64,000 bases of DNA from Limnomonas spitsbergensis (GCA_037349105.1 JAYJMM010000105.1:3844001-3908000), one strand, 5' to 3'. Shown: positions 24,401 to 34,930, numbered from the stretch's first letter. Notes: generated by a model not told the origin, from the sequence alone. A program made the numbers and translations.

Positions 24401-27400
24401 GAGCTGAGACACATGGTGCGGCTGACAAATTGAATGCTGCACAGCAATGTTTGATCAACAAGCTTTCCAAACCATCCAGGAGGCCGGCATGACAGTGAAA
24501 GGGCCTTCTGTGCCATGGAGAGGTCTCACGTTTCTTCAACAAGCAGACAGCAGGGAGAGAAAGCATCCATGGCATGTACCGTGCCCGCTGTCCAAATGCT
24601 TGCTCAGGGAGATGGTCATGAGCTTTCCTGGCCCCGAACTTAGTGTAAAGTGTGCAGGGTTACGGGGGAATCGCAAAGCCTAGAGCTGAGGCTTTGAACT
24701 TGAAACATGCACAATTGTACAGATAAGCTGCGCATGCCCCCCCCCCCCCCCTACAAAACTGCTTTTGCTCCAGCCCCTCTGCCCCCCCTCCAACACAAAT
24801 GTTTTTGCTCCAGCCCCTCTGCCCCCCCTCCTTGCCTTACCTCCACCTCTTTTTGCAGTTCCTTCTGACCCAGTAGCGCACTGTCGCGAGCAAGCTTAGC
24901 CTCCTCAGCCTCCTCCATGGCAGCCTTGATGTGGCCATACACCTGCAGCAGCAGCAGCAGCAGCAGCAGTGGGGTCAGCAGTGGGGTCAAGATGTATCAT
25001 ATTCCTTAGCCTGCTCACAGCAAGTTTTAGAAAGTTTAAGTCTTGATGTGGCCATACACCTGCAGCAGCAGCAGCAGCAGCAGCAATGGGGTCGGCAGTG
25101 GGGCCAAGATGTATCATATTCCTCAGCCTGCTCACAGTAAGGTTTGGAAGGTTGGAGAGAGTCCACAGCATCTGAATTGCCATCAGCCACTGGACTCAAA
25201 GTCTTGATATGGCCATATACTTGCAGGATAAGCAGGATAAGCAGGATAAGCATCAACAGCAGCAGCAGCATCAGCAGGAGCTGGAGCAGGAGCAGCAGCA
25301 GCAGGATCAGCAACAGCAGCAGCAGGAAGATCAGCAGTGTGGCCGCCATCCTCAATATTTGAATTACCAGGCCGTCATCAACATCAGGGTGAGGGGGTGA
25401 GGAGGGGCCTATCAGGACTTGAAAGGGAGCAAGGAGATGACAGCCGGTTACCGGCATCAACACCTCCTAGCAGCAGTGTTGCACGGCACCCAGCTTATAA
25501 GTGGGAAGGGATCAGTGCTGTGCAATTGCGCCGTAATTCAGAAATCGTGTGAGTAATTACGGTCTGTCCCTGGTTAAAGTAGCTGGATTTGCCTTGAAAT
25601 TACGGTGACTAAAACTCAGCTATGTAATTCAGCCAACATAAAGACCGTGATTGGCACAGAACTGGAAGGGGTGGAAGGCAAGGGGGAGATGCTGGCAGCT
25701 CTGGGTAGCCCTGTCAAACAGGACCAGGGCTGGCCGATAGAGCAATTTGCAATATACCTATATATGGCATATATAGGTGTGTTGCAAATTGCTCTATATA
25801 TATTATATGCTGTATGCAAGGGTGTGAATAATGTGAATGCACGTTTATGACTGGCATGCTGTAAACAGCATTGCGTGTCCACAGCAGAAGCCTTACTTAC
25901 ATCACCCAGCAGCTCTGGCCTTGAGCAGCCTTCACCCCCTCCCCCCCATGCCATCCATCTCATCCCATCTCTGAAGCCCCTGTTAGACCCCCCCCCTACA
26001 ACCCTCACCTCACTCCCGCCATCATATATCACTAACTTATCCATGCCACCCCCAAAAGTCTCTGGTCAAACGGACACATAACCTCATGCATGGCAAAGCT
26101 GTGCATACCAGATCCGTCCAGAAGGCCAACACTGCCATACAGACTCGCTCCCCTCCACCCACCTCCACGTCCTTACGCTGATACTCGGCCAGCCGGGCCT
26201 CCATCGAGTTCAGGGCAGAGCGCAGCAGATCCACCTCCCTCTGGCTAGCATGCGCCTCGCCTGCCAGAGCGTCATAACGATCGCGCACGGACGCCAGCTC
26301 GGCCTGCAGTCACACAGCACCATAGCTTGAATGGCGGGGAGGTAAAGTAAGGGACGAGTGAGAGTGATGACGGGGAGGTACGGTAAGGGAGGGGTATGGG
26401 ACGGGACGAGTGATGGCGGGATGGTACGGGGAAGTGCATGAAGGAAATAATGGTGACGGGAGGTACAGGGAGGGCAGGGTGATGGCGGGAAGGTACGGGA
26501 AGGGAAGAGTGATGGTGAAAAGGTACGGGAAGGGAAGGATGATGGTGAGAAGGTACAGGAAGGGAAGAGAGATGGTGAGAAGGTACAGGAAGGGAAGAAA
26601 AGATTAGTTACCTGACAGGATCAGTAGCCTGGCAGGATCAATTACCTGACAGGATCAGTTACCTGACAGGATCAGCTACCTCAGGGCAGCGCAGGTGTCA
26701 GAGCTCACTTCACCACCAGTGATATATCACTGGGCTGCTACCACAGGTCCGCTGGGTGACGAATCTTGACTGGCATACAATGGGTGTCTCAAGCAGCAGG
26801 GCTTTCTGAGCAAGCCCCCCACGGCGGCAGGCTGTGATGGAGCTGAATTGTAGCTGAAGCACCCCAAGTCCTAAGATTCAAAGAGCTGGAGCTGATAGCC
26901 TGAGGATGGGAACCACGCACCTGCAGCTGACCACCCTCCAATGGTCTTGGTGCGACAGAAGCCTTAAGAGATCGAGACTTGCCTGGAGAGAAGCTTGGCC
27001 CTCCTGCGCCGCACGTCCCCTTTGCTGCGCCCCCTCTGCCTCGGCCCGCAGCGCCACGTGCGCCTGCCTGAGCTCGTCCAGAGCGTGCCGGGCGACGCTG
27101 GCACCCGAGCGCTCATCGCTCAGAGCTCGTTTGGAGTCCCTCAGCTGTCTCTCGGCGCCGTCAGCTCTGCGCTCTGAAGCCAGCAGCGCTGCCTGGTGCC
27201 GGGCCAGTTTTGCCTCCAAGTCCTGTTGGAGGGAGTGGATGCTTGTAGGAGGAGGTGTGTGTAAGGACTAAGGACATGTTGCGTCAAGCAGTTTGGAGAT
27301 GTGGGTAGGGAGCAGTTTGGATGTTGTGTTTTGAGTGTACGTGTTTGAAGGCGTGGGAGGGCATAGCCGTGACACACATATCTCGTGGAGGCTTACATAC

Positions 27401-30400
27401 ATATCTGGTCGAGGGTGTTCCCACGTGTTGCTACAGGTGAAGCTTGGTGGCACTGCGGACGCTGCATCTCAAGTCTCGTCGGATGGAACTCTACAAGAAG
27501 ATGCCGCATGAGCTACTACTCTTGTGCCCTGTCGTCCCCTGTTCCGTGCTCTTGATTGCAGCCCAGCCCCCGCCATCCCTCGCACCTGTGTTGCCTCCCT
27601 GGCCTGCTGCACCATCGCATGCGCCTGCTGCAATCGAGCAGAGGCAGACGCGCTCTCGTGAGCCGATGACACAGCCTCGATAGCGCGCTCCTCCAGGCCC
27701 CGATGCAGGCGCTGCATCTCGCTCTCCAGTCCAGTCTGGCAGTGTGGCAGCAGGAGGCGCAGTGGGGAGGGGTGGGGCATGTGAGAGGGAGATCAGACAG
27801 GGTCGCCAATGCACAGTGAGTGAGTGAGTGTGGGAGTGAGTGAGTGAGTGTGGTAGGTAGGTAGGTAGGTAGGTAGGTAGGTAGGTAGGTAGGGAGAGGT
27901 AGGTAGGTAGGTAGGTAGGTAGGTAGGGAGTGAGTGAGTGAGTGAGTGAGTGAGTGAGTGAGTGAGTGAGTGAGTGAGTGAGTGAGGGAGGGAGGGAGTG
28001 AGTGAGTGAGTGAGTGAGTGAGTGAGTGAGTGAGTGAGTGAGTGAGTGAGTGAGTGAGTGAGTGAGTGAGTGAGTGAGTGAGTGAGTGAGTGAGTGAGTG
28101 AGTGAGTGAGTGAGTGAGTGAGTGAGTGAGTGAGTGAGTGAGTGAGTGAGTGAGTGAGTGAGTGAGTGAGTGAGTGAGTGAGTGAGGGAGGGAGGGAGGG
28201 AGGGAGGGAGGGAGGGAGGGAGGGAGGGAGGGAGGGAGGGAGGGAGGGAGGGAGGGAGGGAGGGAGGGAGGGAGGGAGGGAGGGAGGGAGGGAGGGAGGG
28301 AGGGAGGGAGGGAGGGAGGGAGGGAGGGAGGGAGGGAGGGAGGGAGGGAGGGAGGGAGGGAGGGAGGGAGGGAGGGAGGGAGGGAGGGAGGGAGGGAGGG
28401 AGGGAGGGAGGGAGGGAGGGAGGGAGGGAGGGAGGGAGGGAGGGAGGGAGGGAGGGAGGGAGGGAGGGAGGGAGGGAGGGAGGGAGGGAGGGAGGGAGGG
28501 AGGGAGGGAGGGAGGGAGGGAGGGAGGGAGGGAGGGAGGGAGGGAGGGAGGGAGGGAGGGAGGGAGGGAGGGAGGGAGGGAGGGAGGGAGGGAGGGAGGG
28601 AGGGAGGGAGGGAGGGAGGGAGGGAGGGAGGGAGGGAGGGAGGGAGGGAGGGAGGGAGGGAGGGAGGGAGGGAGGGAGGGAGGGAGGGAGGGAGGGAGGG
28701 AGGGAGGGAGGGAGGGAGGGAGGGAGGGAGGGAGGGAGGGAGGGAGGGAGGGAGGGAGGGAGGGAGGGAGGGAGGGAGGGAGGGAGGGAGGGAGGGAGGG
28801 AGGGAGGGAGGGAGGGAGGGAGGGAGGGAGGGAGGGAGGGAGGGAGGGAGGGAGGGAGGGAGGGAGGGAGGGAGGGAGGGAGGGAGGGAGGGAGGGAGGG
28901 AGGGAGGGAGGGAGGGAGGGGGGAAGTGAGTATGAGTGCCACACACTGTCTGTTTTGGGGCAGGAAGGTGAGTATGAGTGCCAGGAGCACAATCCCTGGT
29001 TCTAGGAAATATGTCGCACTCACTAGCCAGATTGGACCCGGGTTAGATCACCTGCTTGGACGTGTCCTAACAAGAAGGGGAACAGTTTCCTTTTCCACCA
29101 GGCGAGCAGGTCTTTATCCCCATCTCCGTCCCTGTCCGTATCTCCCAAGAGGGCACATTGCCTGCGCCCCGCACCTGCTGCCCCACGAGGAGGTCGTTCT
29201 CGTGACGCAGCAGCTCGTTCTCCTCCAGCAGCATCGAGACACGCTCCTGCACGTCCGAGCCCGCGACGGCGGCACGCAGGCTGGCAGTCGCGGCCTCCCG
29301 CTGGTGCCCCAGGTCCGCACGCAGGCGTTCGTTTTCGCTTAAAACTTCGTCCACCTGCTCGCAGGCAGCAGAGTCTCATCAGGTGGCAGCGGTTGGCGTG
29401 CTGGGTCAGGTTACGCCCTCACAAAATCACACATTTACCAACAAGGAGGAGGAGGCAGCCCCAGGGCATCTAAGAGCTGCCAACCAATCCATCTACATCA
29501 CATACTCGTATGGTGGTACCGTAGATGAACATCTAAATCTCTACCATCACTTAGCATACGCCAGAGGCCAGCACTGTTATATCTACACCCCTCTGTCATC
29601 ACTTGATGATAGTATTATGGTAGCGGTGCCGATGTTGCCGAACCGCTGAGCCGTTGTGTTCTCTAAATTTGTATGTCTGGACAGGGTCACATCTGCATCC
29701 CTTTTCTTTATTTTCTTTCTTGTATGCCTTAATGCGTGGATAAATGGCTCCTCCCTTCCCTTTCAAGCAGAAACATGGCCAGGGCGGTAGCGATGGCCAT
29801 TGGTGTGTGCCACCAGTTCTGGGGAGTCTGCCAGGTCCGCAAGCGCTGCAGCTAATGGCGTCGTCATTTCTTTGCCGGTTTCAATGCGTAAGGCCAGAGG
29901 TTCCATCCCGACACCAACGCCCCCCCCCTCCCCCGCTGTGAATGCCCTGGATCGGTCTTTCACTAAATCATGACTCAGCCAGTCATCTCGCTCAATTCCA
30001 AACCCAGCTCGTATTTGCCCCCTCCCCCCTCCCTCCCTCACTGAGGCCCAAGCCCACACGTAGCACCCTCATCTCTTGTCTTTTATGCCGGTGATTTAGG
30101 CTTCTGCGGTGCAACAAGTGCATCCATCGCCAGGTGCGCCAGTCTCAGTGCGCCAAGCCCGGAAACCCCAACACTCTTCAGCTGTGCCGGTGGCGTTCGG
30201 CAGGGCCCAACGGGCATGCACCGTCCAAAGCTGCGCCAGTCACATCGCAGAACCCTTTAACACCAGCACACCCCAGATGCCACCACGGCTCCCCACCTGT
30301 CGCTGCAGGCTTTCCATACCGGCCGAGCGCTCGCTGAGTTGCAGCTCCAGGCTGGTGACGCGCTCGTCATACGCCGAGAGCAACGGGTTGAGGTATCGCC

Positions 30401-33245
30401 GGTCCCGGAGCCAGGCGGGCAGCTGCGCCCCGCCGTCGCCCGGATCCCTGGGATCGCCGGCCGCGTCAGCCGGGTCAATCTGGCATGGGATGGACAGGGA
30501 GCAGGGAGTGCGCACGAGGTCGTGAGAATTGCACAGCAGTTGTAGGAAAGGAGGGCGTAATACGGAATAATGCAGCGTGGAAACTACACTGTTTATTTTG
30601 TTGCCGCCGAATGGGTGCCCTCCTAAATCCACGCGTCAGGGCCTATTACTTTCATTTATTTACAAGGTGCTTCAGCTACAATGCAGTTACACCATTGAGT
30701 CCTGGTGCAGCAAGCAATGCTGCTTGGGCCACCGGCAGTAGGCCGGCTTAGGTTTAGTCTCCATCTGCCCAGTGGTGTCCGCCCGGCGGCTGGCCAAATG
30801 TGGCTTGGCCCGCGCAAACAATAGAAGACAAGCAGGTATCCGGGTCCAAGGACCAGACAGCACGCCGTGAACCCGCAGGCGAACCGCGACCCCTCGGAAC
30901 GAAGCAAGACTCCATGACCACATCCCAGAAAGCTAGGTGTGCGCCCCCTTTCTCAGGTAAGGGATTGGGGTTGAAACCCGGACCCTCTCCTGGTTACCTC
31001 AGCTGCCCCCCCATACCTGTTGCAGGCCCAGCTCGCCCCCATCTCCAGCCTTCCTAGACACCTCAGCAGCCAGACGCTTCACCAGGCCCTCCAGAAACCT
31101 GCAAGGGGGGGGATGAAGTCATTCAAGAGCAGAACCTATAATCCCAAAGAACTAGAGGCTCCTCCAAGTTATAGGTTCCTGATTACAGGTGTGTGGACAA
31201 GGCGGGGGATTATGACACCTGCGGCAAAGAACAAGGCTGTTTTAAAACTTGCATGGTTCATTGAATGAGACATACTGGGGACCTCTTGAATACATCGAAC
31301 ATATGACCGGTTGATCTTTTGTAGGCCCTGTCTAGGGCTAGGTCTCCAGGCTGAGGAGAAGAAGCATCAGAGGCTTTGCAATGACGTGTGATGCAGACTT
31401 CCAATACAGCATCCAACAATGTCTGGGCCGGAAGGTGGACACGATGTGCCTCCCCTTGCCCTCATAAGGTCAAAACTTATTGATTGTGATGCTGTTGGAG
31501 ATACAGGTGCTCAACAGGCTGAAGATATAACACTACGGGGGGCAGGTAGCCATGCAACCAGCTATTCATGCAGCTAGTTGGCCATGCAGCCAACTAGTCA
31601 CGCAACCAGCTAGCCATGTAACCAGCTAGTCATGCAATCAGCTCGGCATGAAACCAGCTTGCCATGCAACCCACCGGTTCTGCTCCTCGAGCTCATGCAC
31701 CTGTCCCTCCATATCCCGAGCTTGTTCAAGAGCATCAGCAGCCACAGCCTCAGCGCGATCTACAGCCGACCTAGCGGCGGCGTGGCCCGCAGCCAGAGCC
31801 CCCTCCCGAGCCATAGCCGCCTCAGCTGCTGCCGCTGCTGCTATTGATGCTGCTGCTGCCATTTCGGCTTGATGCTGAGCTGCCCTCTGCATCTGAGCTG
31901 CCATGCTGCTTGCGTATGGGGTGCCCTGATTAAATGACGTGCCAATTGATAGCTGCTGCTGCTCCTGAGTTGGGCTCATTGGCGGGTCCGACTGGGAAGC
32001 CTGCTGACGAGTTGTTCTCCGGGAGGCAAAGTAATGAGCCTGCTGCTGCTCTTGCAAGTATGAGGATGTTCCGTTTGGGGACATGTACATCGGTGCGCCG
32101 GGTGACGATTGCAGGCCGATGATGTGGATGGGAATCGATGACAGCTGAGCCCCAGACAGGCTGGCCTGAGGCAGCTGAACAGCAGGAGTGGGGGCAGGCT
32201 GTTGCCATTGCTGTTGCTGCTGTTGCTGCTGGTCTTGTTTCTGCTGCTCCTGTTGCTGTTGTTGCTGCTGCTGTCGTTGCTGCTGCTTCGAGAGGACCTG
32301 AGATCCCTGTGATGGACGGTAGCTGGCCTGTAAAATGAATTGGCTGGGAATGAGATCCAAAGGTGCCAGAAAGAAAAGGAATCAGAAGGGCAGTAGCAAA
32401 GCAAGCCGTTGATGAGCATCGACATGCATGCATGTACAACGACCAGCTTTGCAAGGTGGACAGGGAGAGGCAGGCGCTTCCGAGCTCTGAAGGTTTTAAA
32501 CCTATAGCTTAGCCCACGACCATCGTGCACATACCGTGTCATACTCTTGGCTTTGCTTCGTTGCATCCGGGGCTTCCTCGGCATATGACTGACTGTCCAT
32601 CAGGTCCTGATGCAGGACAATTTTGAAGCGTGTGTGTCCTGCAGTTTCTCTGTGATGCATGTGCGTGGTGCGTGTGCTGCTGTCGGTTGATGAGGTCATG
32701 TGGTGACAAAACGAGGCTGGTTTTGTGTGCGCATGGCAATTCAGATGCTGAGTGCAGGCTATTGCAAGATCCAGTCCGTGTGGTGTTGAGCAGGTATTTT
32801 CACCTTGACCGTGTCTGTGAGATCTCGCATGATGTTTTGTACCGCTGCACGGTCCGGGCATCGCATGCGAAGGTCTCTCGGGCCGCGGTCTGTGGCAATC
32901 TGCAGGTCTAAACAGTCCTCTTGTCCAGGGTTCTTGGATCGTGTATTGGAAGGCAGCCATTTTTTGACGACTTCAAAGGGGAAGCGGTTCAGCTCCTGGC
33001 AACATCAGCATGGATTGGCCATGAGAGACAGGATGCATGACACATGGCCCTCTTCATGCTGCATAGTGTCAAGAGCACTTCCGTCGAGAGTCCAGCGAAA
33101 ATGCGGCCCTGCCACATGAATCATTCAAACGCACCTGACCAGCAGTAGCTAGCACTATACCCTCGTGAGATATTTTCAAGATTGCTACTTGCTCTCGGCC
33201 TGACGGTGCAACCAAGACGATTTCATGCTGCATCGACCTCGGCAT
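12450..33245 (-). CDS. Gene 2: long coiled-coil protein with PH-like N-terminal domain (19 exons, repeat-filled introns)
   Basis: Exons in order of transcription: 33245-33135, 32995-32804, 32606-32535, 32327-31675, 31098-31017, 30479-30297, 29354-29175, 27735-27586, 27222-26983, 26303-26163, 24942-24841, 24194-24060, 23319-23167, 21973-21869, 21273-21109, 19067-18909, 13991-13905, 13336-13196, 12638-12450 (TGA). They join in phase to 3240 bases, about 1079 residues. Residues 1-101 (HEIVLVAPSGREQVAILKIS, GIVLATAGQELNRFPFEVV, KKWLPSN, closing helix AAVQNIMRDLTDTVK) have strand and helix spacing like a PH/PTB fold; I infer this. A Gln/Ala-rich linker (32.3-31.7 kb) follows, then WLRDRRYLNPLLSAYDERV and continuous heptad coiled coil to the C-terminus (LMAKYRAFKE). 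Introns after 26983 and 23167 begin with GC (AG|GCAAGT, AG|GCAAGA). Codons before the ATG (DELRVT) stay open to an AG at 33260, so an upstream exon is possible. Function unknown; cytoskeletal or basal-body scaffold is a guess. Confidence 0.75.
12655..12745. repeat. Tandem duplication beside the last acceptor of gene 2
   Basis: Two units GAGCAGAACGCCAGGAGAAA followed by CGAGCTGTGGAAAG / CGAGCGGTGGAAAG, starting about ten bases upstream of the acceptor of the final exon (12638). Confidence 0.75.
13560..13685 (+). repeat. Dispersed repeat family A, copy 2
   Basis: Shows CTCTGGCCGGAGGCC, then CGTAGGCCGGACCAGG and CCCAATCGGGCCTTTGG, as in the copy at 2640. It lies in an intron of gene 2. Confidence 0.5.
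13992..18410. repeat. 36-bp satellite-like array with higher-order structure
   Basis: The region from about 14200 to 18405 is built of about 115 units of 36 bases (core GGCAAGCCGCAGGACCAGGC then AGGCAGCAGCCAGGCA) with point variants at fixed places. Marked variants (CATGCAAGCCACAGG) recur at about 14970, 16446 and 17814, spaced 1476 and 1368 bases apart (41 and 38 units), so the array itself was duplicated in blocks. The left end, 13992-14290, consists of looser units that repeat CAATCTGCACC, the acceptor region of the exon ending at 13991. The unit length is divisible by three and has no stop in several frames, producing giant spurious open frames on both strands. It fills one intron of gene 2. 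Confidence 0.9.
18540..18815 (+). repeat. Duplicated 105-bp block plus family A copy
   Basis: Two direct copies of a block containing CAGCTACACTCC and CCCAGGTAAGGCC and ending CATGCTGTTGGGA, followed by a family A-like tail with CCCAATCCGGGCCGTTGGC. In the same gene 2 intron as the 36-bp array. Confidence 0.6.
19105..20450 (-). repeat. 67-bp tandem array carrying splice-acceptor copies
   Basis: About 20 units of 67 bases (GATCACACTGCGCAGATCTG, CACAAGTGGATCATGAAAGC, GGGAAGGGGGGCAGCTGG, TTGCACTC). Read on the minus strand each unit contains CACTTGTGCAG|ATCTGCGCAGTG, a recognisable copy of the genuine acceptor and exon start of gene 2 at 19067 (CTCTTGTAG|ATCGTCGCAGTG). Unit variants alternate GATCACAC and GATCGCAC; in the former the exon-like part reads into TGA in the gene's frame. 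Confidence 0.85.
22138..22270. repeat. 22-bp tandem repeat
   Basis: About six units of CAGGTTAAGTCCTCCAGACC plus CC, with looser related text (GTTAAGTCCCCCATG) on both sides, 22040-22330, in a gene 2 intron. Confidence 0.8.
22800..23150. repeat. C/T-only low-complexity tract
   Basis: About 350 bases of almost pure CCCCTCC-type sequence on the plus strand, directly downstream of the donor at 23166 in the gene 2 transcript, where it is G/A-rich. No coding. Confidence 0.85.
23806..24065 (-). repeat. Four tandem copies of a gene 2 exon end with 5' splice site
   Basis: Units of about 82-85 bases. On the minus strand the genuine exon end GCGCAGAACGAG|GTGTGC (24060) is followed by copies GCGGAATGAG|GTGTGC (about 23978), GCAGCCTGAG|GTGTGG (about 23893) and GCACAGCATGAG|GTAGCT (about 23815). 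All four keep GT. The intronic part of each unit holds CCCTAAACCC/GGGTTTAGGG telomere-like motifs. Confidence 0.8.
24186..24340 (-). repeat. Duplicated acceptor upstream of the same exon
   Basis: The acceptor CCACTGCTATCAG|GTGCTG (exon start 24194) recurs as TTCACTGCTGTCAG|GTGTTT about 94 bases upstream in the transcript, in a unit that also repeats the GGTGGGTGGGGGGAGGGG text. Confidence 0.65.
24928..25225 (-). repeat. Three copies of a gene 2 acceptor with the exon start
   Basis: The exon start encoding VYGHIK (24942, acceptor CTGCTGCTGCAG|GTGTATGGCCACATC) is repeated at about 25059 as a near-identical copy in a roughly 115-base unit and once more, diverged, at about 25222 (CTGCAAG|TATATGGCCATATC). 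The units also share a (CAG)n run and ATGTATCATATTCC. Confidence 0.8.
25518..25660. mobile_element. Possible short inverted-repeat element
   Basis: AATTACGGTCT near 25556 and AGACCGTGATT near 25642 form an imperfect inverted repeat, with CTGTGCAAT and ATTGGCACAG outside them. The inside (GGATTTGCCTTGAAAT, GACTAAAACTCAGCTA) resembles 470-560 (GAATTTGCCTTCAAAC, GACTAAAACGTAGCTA). Two related copies suggest a small dispersed element. No target duplication is evident. Confidence 0.35.
25737..25797. other. 61-base near-perfect hairpin in a gene 2 intron
   Basis: ATAGAGCAATTTGCAA pairs with TTGCAAATTGCTCTAT, and inside these ACCTATATAT pairs with ATATATAGGT, separated by three unpaired bases on each side and a very short loop. 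It could be a foldback element or a small-RNA hairpin; the sequence shows only the structure. Confidence 0.75.
26340..26690. repeat. G/A-rich tandem repeats (about 32 bp and 20 bp units)
   Basis: Units of GGTACGGGAAGGGAAGAGTG plus ATGGTGAGAA between 26340 and 26600, then four units of the type ACCTGACAGGATCAGTT at 26608-26690. They sit just upstream, in the transcript, of the gene 2 acceptor at 26304. A perfect 18-base palindrome CCAGTGATATATCACTGG follows near 26716. Confidence 0.7.
27815..28922. repeat. Giant microsatellite: (TGAG)n, (GGTA)n and a pure (GGGA)n run
   Basis: 27815-28183 is TGAG with blocks of GGTA near 27852-27925; 28184-28919 is uninterrupted GGGA, about 184 units. It fills the intron between the gene 2 exons at 29175 and 27735, so the transcript has a pyrimidine-only tract of about 740 bases some 450 bases before the acceptor. 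The plus strand is a chain of G-quadruplex motifs. Confidence 0.95.
30700..30790 (+). repeat. Dispersed repeat family A, copy 4 (diverged)
   Basis: CTGCTTGGGCCACCGGCAGT, then AGGCCGGCTTAGG and TCTGCCCAGTGG. In a gene 2 intron. Confidence 0.4.
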
Positions 33246-34930
33246 GGTCACGCGTAGCTCGTCCCTGCAGTGTGCTTACTGTCTCGCTACCGTAGCGTAA
33301 ACCTCTAGGGGAGAACCGAGGGGCAGGCCGTGCCTGTTGCTAATGAAACCCGAGGACACGTCGGCCTTATCAAATAAATTCCCTCAGTTGAATGTCGGTA
33401 TCAGGAGGCCTCCTGGAGGAGAGCTGTTTGATGCCTATTTGCTGTAATGAGGGCTGGTACTAGTCAACGCCAAACTGCCGTATACCGGTTGCTGCTCTGG
33501 GACGTGATGCCTTCGAGGTGGCAAGCCTGGCAGGTACCTGTACCATGCTCCTGGACGTGGCAATCTATCCAAACGTGCATCATGATTCCGCTACAAATTG
33601 TTGAAATCAATCGTTTGCTCTGCAAAAAGTGTGTGCTGGCTAACCTTACACTCCTAGGCTTGGCATGGACAATGAGCCTGCCGCCCCTGCCCTGAGCCCA
33701 TTAAAAGTCGCAATGGCTGCGACTGCAAGGACCTACGTGAAATCATTCATGAACAGTTGTAGTAGGCTAGAGGTGGGTCTGGCCATGCCTGCCATTGATG
33801 TCATGACATATGACTACAGTACCGGTATATGACTGTATGAGTGATATGACAGCAGCACGCATTTTGGTGTGCTCTTGTGCCCAGCTTTTGTGCCCGGTGC
33901 TCAGTCTGCCCAGCCCCAGTTCCAGGGTGGCACGACCACATGCATGAGTCCCGTCATCCTCAGCTGTGTCTCACTTGGAGTACAAGGTAGAGAGGAGCCT
34001 AGCCGCCTATGGCTGCCGCGCTGCAGTGTGTTCGCCGCATGGCCGTCAAAGTGCGTCTGCGGCATCATCTGCCTGCGCACATCCGGCTAGCGGCTGCGGA
34101 GAACCACGGAGATGTGGTGTGCCACTGGCAACCTCGCCCCGGCCGGGACACTGCCTTAAAAGCAGTATGCAGCAGTCCAGCCTACTTCAGCACCTGCGCC
34201 AGGCCGCGGGGCCACCTTCGTCCGTGGTCGGCTGGGGTTCATATGAGGGAGCTGCAAATTCAGCCGTTATAATGAAACTGGTGGCAGCATGTGCTCCGCT
34301 TCTTCAACCAAGCACATTTAACACTGATGAACTAAAAACTCGGAGACTGGTGTTTACTTGGACAGCCTCCCAAAAAGGCCCCAACTGGCATGCCGTCATT
34401 GAGATATGCCATACCGTACATGTTGAAGTCCCTTCAGTGGAAACCTTGGGTATTCAAATCTTGGAAGATGAGACGGCCTGGGAGCCTGGTGCCATCGCTG
34501 GAAACTGCAGGTGCAGCTCACTAGCACCGATAGAGATAAGTCACTCGGGTTATTCTACGCTCAGCCTAGGGCGTGGCTGGTATGGCCATTCCAGCTTGGG
34601 AACGGCTAGAGATGAAGCCCTATCCAGCAGATAACTTTAGGAGTAAGCACTTCATGCTAACATCAGGCGGATGGGATGAGGCCGCGGTGAACGGAAAATG
34701 AAATCAATACTGCTGCAGAGCACTGCATGGTGCTACATGGCATGGTGGCACTGCATGGCAGGGCGGGGACCACCACGTAAAGAAAGTTAATGTCGATATT
34801 CAAAAGGCTCTACAGGCTATAAGAGCATGTCCCGCTCACAATACCGGGTTTTGACCACTGTGATTGCTGCAATGAAACTGGCTCGTTCAGAGTAGGTCAG
34901 GAATACTTGGCCTGCCATGTGCATGCACTG
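33246..34930. other. Upstream flank of gene 2; no gene recognised
   Basis: The 5' side of gene 2 and its promoter should lie here. Open frames on the plus strand (33966-34634 is the longest) have no recognisable domain, no codon pattern and no supporting splice sites. Confidence 0.4.

Noticed and set aside
27491..29342. Long PPSL-, THSL- and GGRE-repeat open frames
   Set aside because: Pure tetranucleotide repeats (GGGA/TGAG) inside a gene 2 intron; all frames are open trivially.
32535..32638. Gene 2 exon 3 starting at the CTGCAG acceptor at 32639 or at the ATG at 32600
   Set aside because: The CTGCAG choice breaks phase with the preceding exon; acceptor GCATCAG with exon start 32606 keeps phase and joins the PH-like domain to the coiled coil.
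33966..34634. 222-codon plus-strand frame
   Set aside because: No domain, no supporting splice sites and no repeated-family evidence; probably chance.
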